The position numbers and the translations under genes were made by a program. A stretch of DNA of 34,851 nt from a bacterium (GTDB lineage Bacteria; Vulcanimicrobiota; Vulcanimicrobiia; Vulcanimicrobiales; Vulcanimicrobiaceae), in the NCBI GenBank assembly GCA_021790935.1, contig JAJYFL010000018.1, forward strand, positions 1 to 34,851, written 5' to 3'. The notes beneath the pieces were generated by a model. It did not search any database. It had not been told where the DNA came from and saw nothing but the letters and a program-made list of their open reading frames with translations. Each line of letters opens with the position of its first letter. Position 1 is the stretch's first letter. Of this stretch, positions 16,844-25,370 are shown in pieces.

Positions 16844-17299
16844 ATGACGCTAAACGTGACCGGAATCGAAGGGGTGCGGTCGCTTGCCGGCATGGCGCTG
16901 GAGCCGAGCCCTTGGCTCGAGATATCGCAAGAGCGCGTCGATGCGTTCGCCGCAGTGACCGAGGACCGCCAGTGGATCCACGTCGATCCGGAGCGCGCGG
17001 GAGCGGGCCCGTTCGGAACGACCGTCGCGCACGGTTTCCTCACGGTCTCGCTCATACCGCATCTCTGGCATCTTACCGCGCGCGTCGAGGGCATGGGCAT
17101 GGCGGTCAATTACGGTCTGGACCGCGTGCGTTTCCCCGCACCTCTAGCCGTTCCATCGCGCATTCGCGGGTGCTTCCGGATCGAACGTCTAATCGAAGCG
17201 AAAGGGAGCGTGCAGATCTCGCTTCACGTTACCATCGAGCGCGAGAGCTTTGCGAAGCCGGTGTGCGCGGCAGATATGCTCGTGCGCTATTATGCGTGA
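16844..17299 (+). CDS. MaoC-like (hotdog) acyl-CoA hydratase
   Basis: 151 residues. The hydratase 2 motif is present: AFAAVTEDRQWIHVDPERAG followed by GPFGTTVAHGFLTVSLIP, with the catalytic Asp and His (D..xH) expected for (R)-specific enoyl-CoA hydratases. Such enzymes supply (R)-3-hydroxyacyl-CoA for polyester synthesis or act in beta-oxidation; the PHA synthase at the end of the window makes the first role attractive, though this is an inference. ATG 16844 is chosen by homology of the N-terminus (EPSPWLEISQERVDAFAAVT); no clear ribosome site precedes it. It is 26 bases from the next gene. Confidence 0.85.
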   Translation: MTLNVTGIEGVRSLAGMALEPSPWLEISQERVDAFAAVTEDRQWIHVDPERAGAGPFGTTVAHGFLTVSLIPHLWHLTARVEGMGMAVNYGLDRVRFPAPLAVPSRIRGCFRIERLIEAKGSVQISLHVTIERESFAKPVCAADMLVRYYA

Positions 17300-17325
17300 A
17301 GTGAGAGACGGCGAAGGAGTGTCGC

Positions 17326-17979
17326 ATGACGCTAAAACTCGGCAGTAGCACCGCCGCCACGATTGCGGTCGACGCAAGGGGTACGATCGTGGCCTGGAAC
17401 AAGGCCGCCGAGCAGATTCTCGGCTGGCCGGCGACGGAAGCGCTCGGACGCCCTTGTCACGAGTTGATGCACGGCTTCGCACCCGGGGGAGTGCCGATCT
17501 GCGGGCCGGACTGCGCCGTGGCGCACGTTTGCGCCCAAGGCCATACCCCGCGGCGCTTCGAGATGGTGCTCCACCGCCCCGACGGTACCGAGATGTGGTT
17601 CGACGTGACGACCGTCACGATCGACGACGACGGCCGGCCGGTCGGGGTACACGTCTTTGAGGAAAGCGTCTCCTCGCAACGGCTGAGCGCGATGGCGGCC
17701 GACGTCGTGCGCCGCCTAACCGACGAACAGCGGCCCGCCAACGGAAAGGCCGACGAGCGCACCTACCGGCGCATCGTCGATGCCTTGACGCCGCGTGAGA
17801 TCGAAGTGCTCAAACTGGTCGCGTCGGGCAACACGACGGATCAGATCGCCCGGCGCCTCAAACTCTCCCGCGCGACGATTCGCAACCATATCTACAACCT
17901 GCTCCCGAAGCTCGGCGTCCATTCTCGGGTGGAGGCAACCGTCCTCGCCTTCAAAGCCGGTCTAATACATCTGCCCTAG
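17326..17979 (+). CDS. PAS-LuxR transcriptional regulator with a Cys/His-rich PAS domain
   Basis: 217 residues from ATG 17326 behind AAGGAG. Residues 10-120 form a PAS domain (VDARGTIVAWNKAAEQILGW, then HRPDGTEMWFDVTTVTIDDD). Inside it lies a cluster of possible metal or Fe-S ligands: C44, H45, H49, C59, C63, C69 and H73. Residues about 150-215 form a LuxR/GerE helix-turn-helix: ALTPREIEVLKLVASGNTTD, QIARRLKLSRATIRNHIYNL. The protein could be a redox or oxygen sensor, fitting a locus for an oxygen-sensitive reductase, but neither ligand nor target is shown by sequence. It sits directly upstream of the benzoyl-CoA operon. Confidence 0.85.
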   Translation: MTLKLGSSTAATIAVDARGTIVAWNKAAEQILGWPATEALGRPCHELMHGFAPGGVPICGPDCAVAHVCAQGHTPRRFEMVLHRPDGTEMWFDVTTVTIDDDGRPVGVHVFEESVSSQRLSAMAADVVRRLTDEQRPANGKADERTYRRIVDALTPREIEVLKLVASGNTTDQIARRLKLSRATIRNHIYNLLPKLGVHSRVEATVLAFKAGLIHLP

Positions 17980-18041
17980 ATAACCTCGTCGTCTAGCTCT
18001 GTCGCGCCGCTGGCCTGGACCGTATCATGAGCGTATCCGGG

Positions 18042-18063
18042 CGTTCTAACGAGCGTTCGAACG
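18042..18063 (+). promoter_or_regulatory. palindromic operator upstream of the TetR gene
   Basis: A 22-bp dyad with 9 of 11 pairs matching is centred between 18052 and 18053. Its core CTAACGAGCGTTCG (18046-18059) fits CNAACGNNCGTTNG, which I recall as the consensus for Thermus thermophilus PaaR, a TetR-family repressor released by phenylacetyl-CoA. It ends 27 bases before the start of the TetR gene and upstream of the whole benzoyl-CoA operon, so autoregulation and operon control are likely. Confidence 0.7.
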
Positions 18064-18090
18064 AATTTCAGCGATCGGGAGGGCACCGCA

Positions 18091-18690
18091 TTGCCGGGTT
18101 ACGATCTGCGCCTGCAGGCGGCGCTCGATGCCGCGGAATCGGTCTTCGCAGAGAAGAGTTACGGGCTGGCGACGATGCGCGACATCGCCGCCGCCGCGAA
18201 CCTAAGCGTCGCCGGCCTCTATTATTATCTACCGAGCAAGCAGCGTGCGCTCGGAATGGTCTGCGGGCGGGCCTTCCAGGCGCTCTCGGAGGGACTGGAG
18301 CGAGCCCTTTCGGAGGCGGCGCCACCCGATTCGCAGCTGCGCGCCTTCGTGCGCCATCACGTCGGTTTCATCACCGTTAGCCCGGCTGCGTACCGCGTGC
18401 TGCTCCACGATATGGAGGCGCTGGAAGGCGAGGACCGCGTCGCCGTGCATGAGATTCGCCGCCGCTACTTCGCGCGCGCCGCCGATCTGGTGATTGCGGT
18501 GCAGCAGCAGCGCACCTCGTCGATATCCACGCGAATCGCGACGGCGGCGCTCTTCGGCATGATGAACTGGACGCCGATGTGGTACCGCGGCGAAAACGAA
18601 TCGGATGCTTCGCACGTGGCGCTCGAGATGTCGACGCTCTTTCTGCGCGGGGTCGCGGCACCCGCCGAAGAACCGGCGGCGATCGCATGA
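18091..18690 (+). CDS. TetR/AcrR family transcriptional regulator
   Basis: 199 residues from TTG 18091, chosen because GGGAGGG sits just upstream. The N-terminal helix-turn-helix is typical: LDAAESVFAEKSYGLATMRD followed by IAAAANLSVAGLYYYLPSKQ. The C-terminal region (VGFITVSPAAYRVLLHDMEA, then EIRRRYFARAADLVIAVQQQ) resembles the ligand-binding domain of acyl-CoA-responsive regulators in the FadR/PaaR group. Its ATGA overlap with dch makes it the first gene of the benzoyl-CoA operon. A CoA-thioester effector (benzoyl-CoA or a ring-cleavage product) is the natural guess from position and operator type. Confidence 0.88.
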   Translation: MPGYDLRLQAALDAAESVFAEKSYGLATMRDIAAAANLSVAGLYYYLPSKQRALGMVCGRAFQALSEGLERALSEAAPPDSQLRAFVRHHVGFITVSPAAYRVLLHDMEALEGEDRVAVHEIRRRYFARAADLVIAVQQQRTSSISTRIATAALFGMMNWTPMWYRGENESDASHVALEMSTLFLRGVAAPAEEPAAIA

Positions 18691-19442
18691 GCGAGCGCAT
18701 CGAAGTCGGGCGCGAGGGCCGCATCGGCCGCATCACGCTGCGTTGCGGCCCGCTCAACGTACTCGGGACGCAGGACGTGCGCGACCTGCACGCCGCCGTC
18801 GGCGAACTCGCCGATTGCGCGATCGTGCTGCTCGGCGCTGCGGGCCAGCGAGCGTTTTCGGCAGGCATGGAGATCGCGGATCACACGCCTGCGGCGGCGC
18901 CTGCGATGCTGGCGGCCTTCGGCGAGATGGCCGCCGCCTTCGCCGCGACGCCGTCGGTTCTCGTCGCGAACGTGGGGGCTGCGGCGATGGGCGGCGGTTT
19001 CGAGATCGTCCTGCTCTGCGACCTCGCGATCTGTTCGGATGCGGCTTCGTTCGCGTTGCCCGAGATCAAACTCGCCGCGCTGCCGCCGGTGGCATGCGCT
19101 CTCCTTCCGCACATCGTCGGCCGGCAGCGAGCGCTGGACCTGATTCTGACCGGCCGCCGCATAGACGCCGCCGAAGCCGAGCGCCTTGGGATCGTGACGC
19201 GCTGCGTTCCGCACGACGATCTGGAGTCCGCCGTCGCGAATCTCTGCGCGCAACTCTCCGCGCTCTCGGAAGACGCTCTGCGCGCGTGCAAACGCGCTAC
19301 GGTTGGCGGCGATCTTCGCGAAGCGCTGCGCCTCTACACCGGCGAGCTCTTGCAGACGCGCGACGCCGCCGAGGGCATCGCGGCCTTTCTCGAACGCCGT
19401 CCACCGCAATGGTCTCACCACAACGAGGAGATTCCCACGTGA
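18687..19442 (+). CDS. dch: cyclohexa-1,5-diene-1-carbonyl-CoA hydratase (Dch-like)
   Basis: 251 residues of the crotonase family. It would add water to the dienoyl-CoA made by benzoyl-CoA reductase, giving 6-hydroxycyclohex-1-ene-1-carbonyl-CoA. Support: AFSAGMEIADHTP at the acyl-CoA oxyanion site (Thauera Dch has FSFGASVDEHMP as I recall it), GGGFEIVLLCDLAICSDAAS, ALPEIKLAALPPVACALLP, and the C-terminus TRDAAEGIAAFLERRPPQW, close to the Dch ending. The usual catalytic Glu pair of enoyl-CoA hydratases is not obvious, as in Dch. Gene order and the neighbouring had and bcr genes back the call. Start ATG 18687 overlaps the TetR stop; the oah start GTG overlaps its own stop. Confidence 0.82.
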   Translation: MSERIEVGREGRIGRITLRCGPLNVLGTQDVRDLHAAVGELADCAIVLLGAAGQRAFSAGMEIADHTPAAAPAMLAAFGEMAAAFAATPSVLVANVGAAAMGGGFEIVLLCDLAICSDAASFALPEIKLAALPPVACALLPHIVGRQRALDLILTGRRIDAAEAERLGIVTRCVPHDDLESAVANLCAQLSALSEDALRACKRATVGGDLREALRLYTGELLQTRDAAEGIAAFLERRPPQWSHHNEEIPT

Positions 19443-20272
19443 CGCAACCCGAAGCCCCACCCACCGCGACCGACGACGTCCTCTACGAAACGAACGACCG
19501 CGTCGCCACGATCACGCTCAACCGCCCGCAGGCCTACAACGCCTACACGACCGAAACGCTAGGGCGTCTCCACGCCGCACTGCGCCGGGCGATGTGGGAC
19601 GACGAGGTAGGCGTCGTCGTCCTCACCGGCGCGGGGCGCAAGGCGTTCTGCACCGGCGGCGACGTCAAAGAGTACGCCGAGCGCTACGTGAAGCGGCCCG
19701 ACGATTTCTGGAAGTACATGGTGCTCTTCGCCGATTGCCTCGATGCGATTCGCGGCATGGGCAAGCCCACGATCGCGCGCTTGAACGGGATGACGGTCGG
19801 CGGCGGTAACGAGATGAACATGGCCTGCGATCTCGCCGTGGCGGCCGATCACGTCACCATTCGGCAAGTCGGCGCCAAGGTCGGCAGCGTCGCGGCGGGC
19901 GGCGCTACGCAATGGCTGCCGATCATAATCGGCGACCGGCGCGCGCGCGAAATGCTCTATCTGTGCGAGCCGATTACGGCGCAGCAGGCGCTGGATTGGG
20001 GGCTGGTCAATCGCGTCGTGCCGTTCGACGAACTCGACGCGACCGTGCGCGAGTTGTGCGATAAACTGCTCGACAAGTTCCCGAGCTGCCTGAGCTACAC
20101 GCAGTGTCAGGTGAACTACTGGAAAGACCAGGCGTGGTACTCCACGATCGGCCACGCGCGCGAGTGGTTGACGATGCACTTCGGCCACCCCGAGACCGCC
20201 GAGGGAATGCAGGCGTTCGTCGAAAAACGCGCTCCCGATTACGCCGGTATCCGCAAGCGGAAAACGCGATGA
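19439..20272 (+). CDS. oah: 6-oxocyclohex-1-ene-1-carbonyl-CoA hydrolase-like, short form
   Basis: 277 residues of the crotonase family, start GTG 19439 behind GAGGAG. It would hydrate and hydrolytically open the ring ketone to a C7 dicarboxyl-CoA. Oah-like features: YNAYTTETLGRLHAALRRA, AFCTGGDVKEYAERY, KPTIARLNGMTVGGGNEMNM and KVGSVAAGGATQWLP, comparable with Thauera Oah KHGSAAIGGATDFLP as I remember it. Oah is about 370 residues because of an insert before its C-terminal helices; that insert is absent here. The length and ending (ETAEGMQAFVEKRAPDY) look more like BadI/MenB, but the MenB/BadI Asp in the GSVDPG motif is Ala here, as in Oah. I prefer Oah; BadI-like 2-ketocyclohexane-carboxyl-CoA hydrolase is the alternative. 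Confidence 0.75.
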   Translation: MTQPEAPPTATDDVLYETNDRVATITLNRPQAYNAYTTETLGRLHAALRRAMWDDEVGVVVLTGAGRKAFCTGGDVKEYAERYVKRPDDFWKYMVLFADCLDAIRGMGKPTIARLNGMTVGGGNEMNMACDLAVAADHVTIRQVGAKVGSVAAGGATQWLPIIIGDRRAREMLYLCEPITAQQALDWGLVNRVVPFDELDATVRELCDKLLDKFPSCLSYTQCQVNYWKDQAWYSTIGHAREWLTMHFGHPETAEGMQAFVEKRAPDYAGIRKRKTR

Positions 20273-21297
20273 AGGCGGCGGTTTTCTACGGCGCGCATCG
20301 CCCGCTCGAGATCGAAGAACGGCCCATCCCCGTGCCGGGAGCGGGTGAGGTGCTCGTACGCGTTGCGGCCTGCGGCTTGTGCCACACCGACCTGCACTAC
20401 ATCGATCACGACGTGCCGACGTTCCACAAGCCGCCGCTGGTGCTCGGGCACGAAGCCTCGGGGACCGTCGCGCGCGTCGGTTCCGGCGTCGAGCGCTGGA
20501 GCAAAGGGGACCGCATCCTCATTCCGGCGCTGCTGACCTGCGGATCGTGCGGCGCGTGCCGGCGCGGGCGTGAAAACATCTGCGAGCGCGGCATCATGCC
20601 CGGCAATCACATAGACGGCGCGTACGCAGAGTACGTCTGCGTGCCGGCCAAGGATACGCTGGCGCTGCCCGACGATCTCCCGCTGGAAGAGGCGTGCCTG
20701 ATCGCCGACGCCGTCTCGACGCCGTTCCACGCGGTCGTGAACCGCGGCGAAGTTCGCCCCGGCGATCGCGTCGTGGTGTACGGCTGCGGTGGGGTCGGCG
20801 TTAACGTCGTGCAGATCGCCGCCGCGTCCGGAGCCGATGTCTGGGCGGTCGACGTGCGGCCGGAGCGCCTCGAACACGCCGCGCGCTTCGGTGCGGGGCA
20901 CCTCGTCGACGCATCCGCCACGAGCGAGGTGGCCAAGGCGATCCGGCGCGAGACGGGCGGCGGTGCCGACGTTGCCTTCGAGGCCATCGGCAACCCGGCG
21001 ACCATGCGCCAGGCGTTCGATAGTCTCCATCGCGGCGGACGGCTCGTCGTCGTCGGTTACTCGGAGCACGACCTCACGCTTTCGGCGGCTAAGATCATGT
21101 TCAACGAGATGGAGGTGCGCGGCTCGCTCGGCTGCCGCCCGGTCGACTATCCGCGCATCATCGAGATGGCGCGGCGCGGCACCATCGCGGTGAAGCCGCT
21201 AGTGACCGGACGATTCTCGCTCGACGACATCAACGCAGGCCTCGACGCGCTTCGCGCCGGTCAAGGCCTGCGAAACATCGTCGTGCCGGCGGCATAG
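20269..21297 (+). CDS. had: 6-hydroxycyclohex-1-ene-1-carbonyl-CoA dehydrogenase (zinc MDR)
   Basis: 342 residues of the medium-chain alcohol dehydrogenase family. It would oxidise the hydroxyl group formed by Dch with NAD+. Catalytic zinc ligands C38, H61 and E62 (ACGLCHTD, VLGHEASGTV), structural zinc C91, C94, C97 and C105, and Rossmann motif VYGCGGVGVNVVQIAAASGA are all present. The stretch DVPTFHKPPLVLGHE and IMPGN after the structural zinc loop resemble Thauera Had. Without context it would be called a generic alcohol dehydrogenase; position between oah and bcr genes makes Had the best call. It overlaps oah by ATGA. Confidence 0.85.
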   Translation: MKAAVFYGAHRPLEIEERPIPVPGAGEVLVRVAACGLCHTDLHYIDHDVPTFHKPPLVLGHEASGTVARVGSGVERWSKGDRILIPALLTCGSCGACRRGRENICERGIMPGNHIDGAYAEYVCVPAKDTLALPDDLPLEEACLIADAVSTPFHAVVNRGEVRPGDRVVVYGCGGVGVNVVQIAAASGADVWAVDVRPERLEHAARFGAGHLVDASATSEVAKAIRRETGGGADVAFEAIGNPATMRQAFDSLHRGGRLVVVGYSEHDLTLSAAKIMFNEMEVRGSLGCRPVDYPRIIEMARRGTIAVKPLVTGRFSLDDINAGLDALRAGQGLRNIVVPAA

Positions 21298-21307
21298 GAG
21301 GACGCGC

Positions 21308-22480
21308 GTGAACATCGAGGTCATCAACCGATTCGACGAACTCATCGACGAATGCATCGAAACCTTCGAGTCTCTCGACTTTCCCGAAGCGCGCGCATGG
21401 AAGAGCGCCGAGCCGGGCCGCGCCCTGATCGGATGCTTCCCCGTCTACGCACCGGTCGAGATTTTTCACGCCGCCGGTGCGCTGCCGGTCGGGTTGGCCG
21501 GCGCCGGGAACCGGCTCGAAATCTCTCACGCGGACGCACGCTTCCAGTCGTTCGTGTGTTCCATCATCAAAAGCACGCTCGAACTCGGCATGGTGGGCAA
21601 ACTCGACGATTTCGATGGGTTGGTCTTCCATTCGATCTGCGATCCGGCCCGCAATTTGGCGAGCGTATTCACGCGTAATTTCCCAAACACGCGCGTCGAG
21701 TACGTTCACTTCCCACAACGCCTCCATTCGGAAGAGGCGGTGACCTATCTCGAGCGCGAGTACCGGCGAATCCTCGACTGGGCTACGGCGACGACCGGGC
21801 GCAGCGTAACCGACGAAGAACTGCGGCGCAGCATCGCGCTCTACAACGCGATACGCACCGGCATCCGCTGGCTCTACGATTTCCGGCGCGCCGAGCCGCA
21901 CAAACTTTCGACGCGCGAGCTGTACGCGCTGGTACGGTACGGCCACGTAGCGCCGCCGGAAAAGCATCTCCGCTTGCTCACGCACGCGTTCGACGAGCTG
22001 CAGCGGCGCGAGGGCAAGCCGAAAGACCGCGCGCGCATACTGCTCGTCGGCTCCTTCTGCGAGCAGCCTCCGCTGGACCTGATCGCTTCTATCGAAAGTG
22101 CCGGATGCTACGTCGTCGACGACGACTTCCTGCTGGGGCGCCGGTTCTTCTCGGCCGACGTCGCCGACTCGCGCAACCCGCTCCGCGACCTGGCCGACGC
22201 ATACGTGAACCACAGCGTAGACTCGAGCGTCAAACACGATCTCGGTCACTCTAAAGCGGAAGCGCTGGTGGCGCGCGCCCGCGCGTACGATGCCGACGCG
22301 GTCGTCGTGCTTACCGCGAAGTTTTGCGAGCCCGCGCTCTTCGACTACGCGCTCTATCGCAAGGCGTTCCACGAGGCCGGCATGCCCCACGTTTTTCTCG
22401 AATTCGAAGAGAAGATGTGGCTCTTCGACAAGGTCAAGACCGAGATCGAGACCTTCGTCGAATCGCTGCTCTTCACATAG
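21308..22480 (+). CDS. bcrC: benzoyl-CoA reductase subunit C (HgdB-like)
   Basis: 390 residues, close to BcrC/BzdN length. The protein belongs to the 2-hydroxyglutaryl-CoA dehydratase D-component/benzoyl-CoA reductase family and with BcrB forms the substrate-reducing module that binds benzoyl-CoA and [4Fe-4S] clusters. Visible: IGCFPVYAPVEIFHAAGALP at the N-terminus, cysteines in FVCSIIKSTLELG, FHSICDPARNLASVF and LVGSFCEQPPLDLI, and VLTAKFCEPALFDYALY near the end, all typical of the family. ATG 21308 follows AGGAGG (21296-21301). Order bcrC-B-A-D is that of Thauera and Azoarcus clusters. Confidence 0.93.
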   Translation: MNIEVINRFDELIDECIETFESLDFPEARAWKSAEPGRALIGCFPVYAPVEIFHAAGALPVGLAGAGNRLEISHADARFQSFVCSIIKSTLELGMVGKLDDFDGLVFHSICDPARNLASVFTRNFPNTRVEYVHFPQRLHSEEAVTYLEREYRRILDWATATTGRSVTDEELRRSIALYNAIRTGIRWLYDFRRAEPHKLSTRELYALVRYGHVAPPEKHLRLLTHAFDELQRREGKPKDRARILLVGSFCEQPPLDLIASIESAGCYVVDDDFLLGRRFFSADVADSRNPLRDLADAYVNHSVDSSVKHDLGHSKAEALVARARAYDADAVVVLTAKFCEPALFDYALYRKAFHEAGMPHVFLEFEEKMWLFDKVKTEIETFVESLLFT

Positions 22481-22491
22481 GAGGCGCTATC

Positions 22492-23757
22492 ATGGCGGAA
22501 ACGGCGTACCAAGGCCGACTGCACTTGCTGCAAAAAGATCTGATGTCGCAGTATTACGGCGAACTGACCGCGTCCGCCGAAGGCAGCGGCGTCCCGGCCG
22601 CCTACCTTCTGATCGGCGGCAACCCCGTAGAACTGCTTCGCGCGCTCGATATCCTTCCCGTCTATCCCGAAGTCAACGCGCTGCAGCTCGCCGTCAAGAA
22701 ACAATCGCTCGCCCACATTCAGGCCGCCGAAGGCATGGGTTACTCGACCGACAACTGCGCGTACGTAAAAGCGGATATCGGGCTGTATTTTGCGGGCCGC
22801 AAGACGCCGTTCGCAACCATCCCGGAGCCATCGCTGCTGCTGTGCAACTACGTCGGCTGCAACGTCTACCTTCACTGGTTCGACCATTTGGCCGAGTATA
22901 CCAAACGCCCGACCTTTCATCTCGACATTCCGTTCATCCGCAACGCCAGCGGACGGCCGTCCTCCGACGACATGGCTTACGTCCTGCGCCAGCTCGAGCA
23001 GTTGGTAGCGGTGTGCGAGGAGATCGCCGGAAAGAGACTCGACCCGCAGAGATTGCGCCGGGTCGTCGAACTTTCTTCACAGACCGGCCGCCTGTGGTCC
23101 GAGATCAAACACCTGACGAAGTCCGCGCCGGCTCCGTACGACGCATATTTCGATTCGGTCACGATGATGGCGCCGCTGTACTGCCTGCGCGGCACCGAGG
23201 AAGGACTGACGTTCTTCCAAACCGCCCGCGACGAATACGCGCAGATGGCGGCCGACGGCAAGGGCCCGCTCGAGCGCGAGGATTTTCGGTTCGTCATCGA
23301 AGGTCCGCCTCCGTGGCCGTACTTGCGCGTATTCCGCGACATGTTCGCCCGCTGGAACGCCGTGGCGGTGGCATCGACCTATTCCACCGTCGGAGGCCTA
23401 TGGGAGTTCGGCTTCGCGCACGACCCCGACCACCCGATGGAGAGCATCGCCGAACATTTGCTAACCTGGAATCTGACCAACCGCAACTTCTTACAGCGGT
23501 ACGATCAGATCGACCGCTACCTCAAGGAGTGGAACGCCGATGCGCTCGTTATCCATTCCGTCAAGAGCTGCCGTCTCTTCTCCGCAGGGCAGGGGGACAT
23601 GCGCGACTACTTCACGCAGCGCGGCGTCCCAACGCTGCTGGTCGAATCCGATCTCGAAGATCCGCGGTATTTTTCCGAGGCGCAGATGCGCACCCGCATC
23701 GACGCGTTTTTTGAATCGCTCGCTCACCGCAAGCTGACCGCTGCGGCGGGCGCCTAG
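22492..23757 (+). CDS. bcrB: benzoyl-CoA reductase subunit B (HgdB-like)
   Basis: 421 residues; the second subunit of the substrate-reducing module. Cysteine-bearing family motifs: [40 protein letters not shown], and [20 protein letters not shown] followed by a variant of the [20 protein letters not shown] motif that is diagnostic of BcrB/HgdB proteins. ATG 22492 follows AGGAGG (22479-22484). It lies 11 bases after bcrC and 10 bases before the first activator gene. Confidence 0.93.
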   Translation: MAETAYQGRLHLLQKDLMSQYYGELTASAEGSGVPAAYLLIGGNPVELLRALDILPVYPEVNALQLAVKKQSLAHIQAAEGMGYSTDNCAYVKADIGLYFAGRKTPFATIPEPSLLLCNYVGCNVYLHWFDHLAEYTKRPTFHLDIPFIRNASGRPSSDDMAYVLRQLEQLVAVCEEIAGKRLDPQRLRRVVELSSQTGRLWSEIKHLTKSAPAPYDAYFDSVTMMAPLYCLRGTEEGLTFFQTARDEYAQMAADGKGPLEREDFRFVIEGPPPWPYLRVFRDMFARWNAVAVASTYSTVGGLWEFGFAHDPDHPMESIAEHLLTWNLTNRNFLQRYDQIDRYLKEWNADALVIHSVKSCRLFSAGQGDMRDYFTQRGVPTLLVESDLEDPRYFSEAQMRTRIDAFFESLAHRKLTAAAGA

Positions 23758-23767
23758 GAGTACGAAC

Positions 23768-24568
23768 GTGGCATATGCAGCCGGAGTCGACGTCGGCTCG
23801 ACGCAAACCAAGTGCGTGGTTCTCGACGAGGAACGCCGAATCGTGGCGCGCGCGCTGACCGATACGGGAGCCAACGTCACGCGCGCAGCGCAGCGCGCTT
23901 TCGACGAGGCGATCGCATCGGCGGGCATGCAGAGGTCGGATATCGTCTGCGTCGTCGGCACGGGATACGGCCGGTTCAAAGTTACCTTCGGCGATTTTCA
24001 GATCACCGAGATCAGCTGCCACGCCAAGGGTGCGTGTTCGGTGTTTCCGGGCACGCGTACCGTCATCGACATGGGCGGCCAGGACGCCAAAGGGATCAAA
24101 GTTCTCGACGGCGAGGTTCTCGATTTCGTGATGAACGACAAGTGCGCTGCCGGTACCGGGCGCTTCTTGGCGACCGCCGCCGAGGTCCTCGCCGTGCCCC
24201 TGGACGCCATCGGCGCCCTCGCGCTGCAGGCGCGCAATCCCGTACGCCTATCGACGGTGTGCACCGTCTTCGTCGAGTCCGACATCATGGCGTACTTGGC
24301 GCAAGGCAAGAAAGTTCCGGACATCCTGGGCGGCATCCACAGCGCGATCGCGGCTCGCACCGTCGCCCTGGTGCGGCGCGTAGGTCTGGAGCCCGAGATC
24401 ACCTTCACCGGCGGCGTTTCGCTGAACGTCGGGATGGTACGCGCGCTCGAAGATAAACTCGGGCTTCACCTCAACGTCTGCGAGGACTCGCATTACATGG
24501 GCGCGATCGGGGCCGCCGCCTTCGCTCTGGAACGCGGGCTCGCGCATTCTACCGGAAACGTCGCGTAA
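23768..24568 (+). CDS. bcrA: benzoyl-CoA reductase ATPase/activase subunit A (BcrA/BzdQ-like)
   Basis: 266 residues of the ASKHA ATPase family (BadF/BadG/BcrA/BcrD/HgdC). It hydrolyses ATP to push a low-potential electron from ferredoxin to the BcrBC module. Visible: [17 protein letters not shown] (ATP phosphate 1), [23 protein letters not shown] (phosphate 2) and the bridging [4Fe-4S] ligands C126 in [12 protein letters not shown] and C165 in [11 protein letters not shown], at the same spacing as HgdC (127/166). Thauera BcrA is about 440 residues; this protein is short, like the Azoarcus BzdP/BzdQ type. Which of the two activator genes is alpha or delta is not certain. Confidence 0.88.
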   Translation: MAYAAGVDVGSTQTKCVVLDEERRIVARALTDTGANVTRAAQRAFDEAIASAGMQRSDIVCVVGTGYGRFKVTFGDFQITEISCHAKGACSVFPGTRTVIDMGGQDAKGIKVLDGEVLDFVMNDKCAAGTGRFLATAAEVLAVPLDAIGALALQARNPVRLSTVCTVFVESDIMAYLAQGKKVPDILGGIHSAIAARTVALVRRVGLEPEITFTGGVSLNVGMVRALEDKLGLHLNVCEDSHYMGAIGAAAFALERGLAHSTGNVA

Positions 24569-24578
24569 GGGGACCGTC

Positions 24579-25370
24579 ATGACTTTAATTGCAGGCATAG
24601 ATATCGGATCGCGCGGGACGAAGATCGCGCTGATCGACCGGGGCGGGAAACTGCGCGGATGGCATATCGCGCGAACCAAGCCGCCGTTCGAAGAGACGGT
24701 CGAAGCGGCGCTCGCGGCCGCACTCGCTACCGTCGGCGCTTCGCGCGGAGACGTCGGCTATCTCATCACGACGGGCTTCGGGCGCTCGAGCTATCCCGAA
24801 CGCGATACCCAGGTCACCGACATCAGCGCGGGTGCGTTCGGAGCGACGGCGATGTTTCCAAAGACGCGCTGCGTGATCGACATCGGATCGCAGAGTTCGC
24901 GTGCGATTCACGTGGACGAGATCGGACGGGTCAAGGAGTTCAAGTCGAACGACAAGTGCGCGGCCGGAGCCGGCGGTTTCGTCGAACGCGCGGCGCGCTA
25001 CATCGAGACGACGCTCGAGGAAGTCGGAGAACTCTCCCTCGCAGGCGAAGACCCGGTGACGATCTCGAGCGTCTGCGCGGTGCTCGCGGAATCGGAGATC
25101 ATCAACCACGTGAGCCAGGGTCGCAGCGTCGAGGACATCCTGCGCGGGGTTCACAATTCGCTCGCCGAACGGGCAATCGCGCTGCTCAAGCGCGTCGGCA
25201 TCGAACCCGAGGTCACGCTGGTCGGCGGAATGGCTCGCCAGCGCGGGATGGTTCGAGCGCTATCCGAGATGCTTCAAATGCCCATCAACATTCCCGAAAC
25301 CCCGGAGATCGTCAACGCCTTAGGCGCGGCGCTGCTCGCAAAACGGCGGCTGGAGCGCGTAGCGGCATGA
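24579..25370 (+). CDS. bcrD: benzoyl-CoA reductase ATPase/activase subunit D (BcrD/BzdP-like)
   Basis: 263 residues, a paralogue of the preceding gene. AGIDIGSRGTKIALIDRGGK, TTGFGRSSYPER, VIDIGSQSSRAIHV and [4Fe-4S] ligands C127 (NDKCAAGAGGFVER) and C166 (SSVCAVLAESEI) show an intact ATPase with a cluster shared between the two activator chains. The second phosphate motif has IGSQSSR where the partner has MGGQDAK. It forms the heterodimeric electron activator with subunit A. Its stop overlaps the hemerythrin start (ATGA). Confidence 0.88.
   Translation: MTLIAGIDIGSRGTKIALIDRGGKLRGWHIARTKPPFEETVEAALAAALATVGASRGDVGYLITTGFGRSSYPERDTQVTDISAGAFGATAMFPKTRCVIDIGSQSSRAIHVDEIGRVKEFKSNDKCAAGAGGFVERAARYIETTLEEVGELSLAGEDPVTISSVCAVLAESEIINHVSQGRSVEDILRGVHNSLAERAIALLKRVGIEPEVTLVGGMARQRGMVRALSEMLQMPINIPETPEIVNALGAALLAKRRLERVAA

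Noticed and set aside
18605-19438. Long N-terminal extension of oah running back through dch
   Set aside because: The extension is an Arg-rich out-of-frame reading of dch; GTG 19439 has a strong GAGGAG site.
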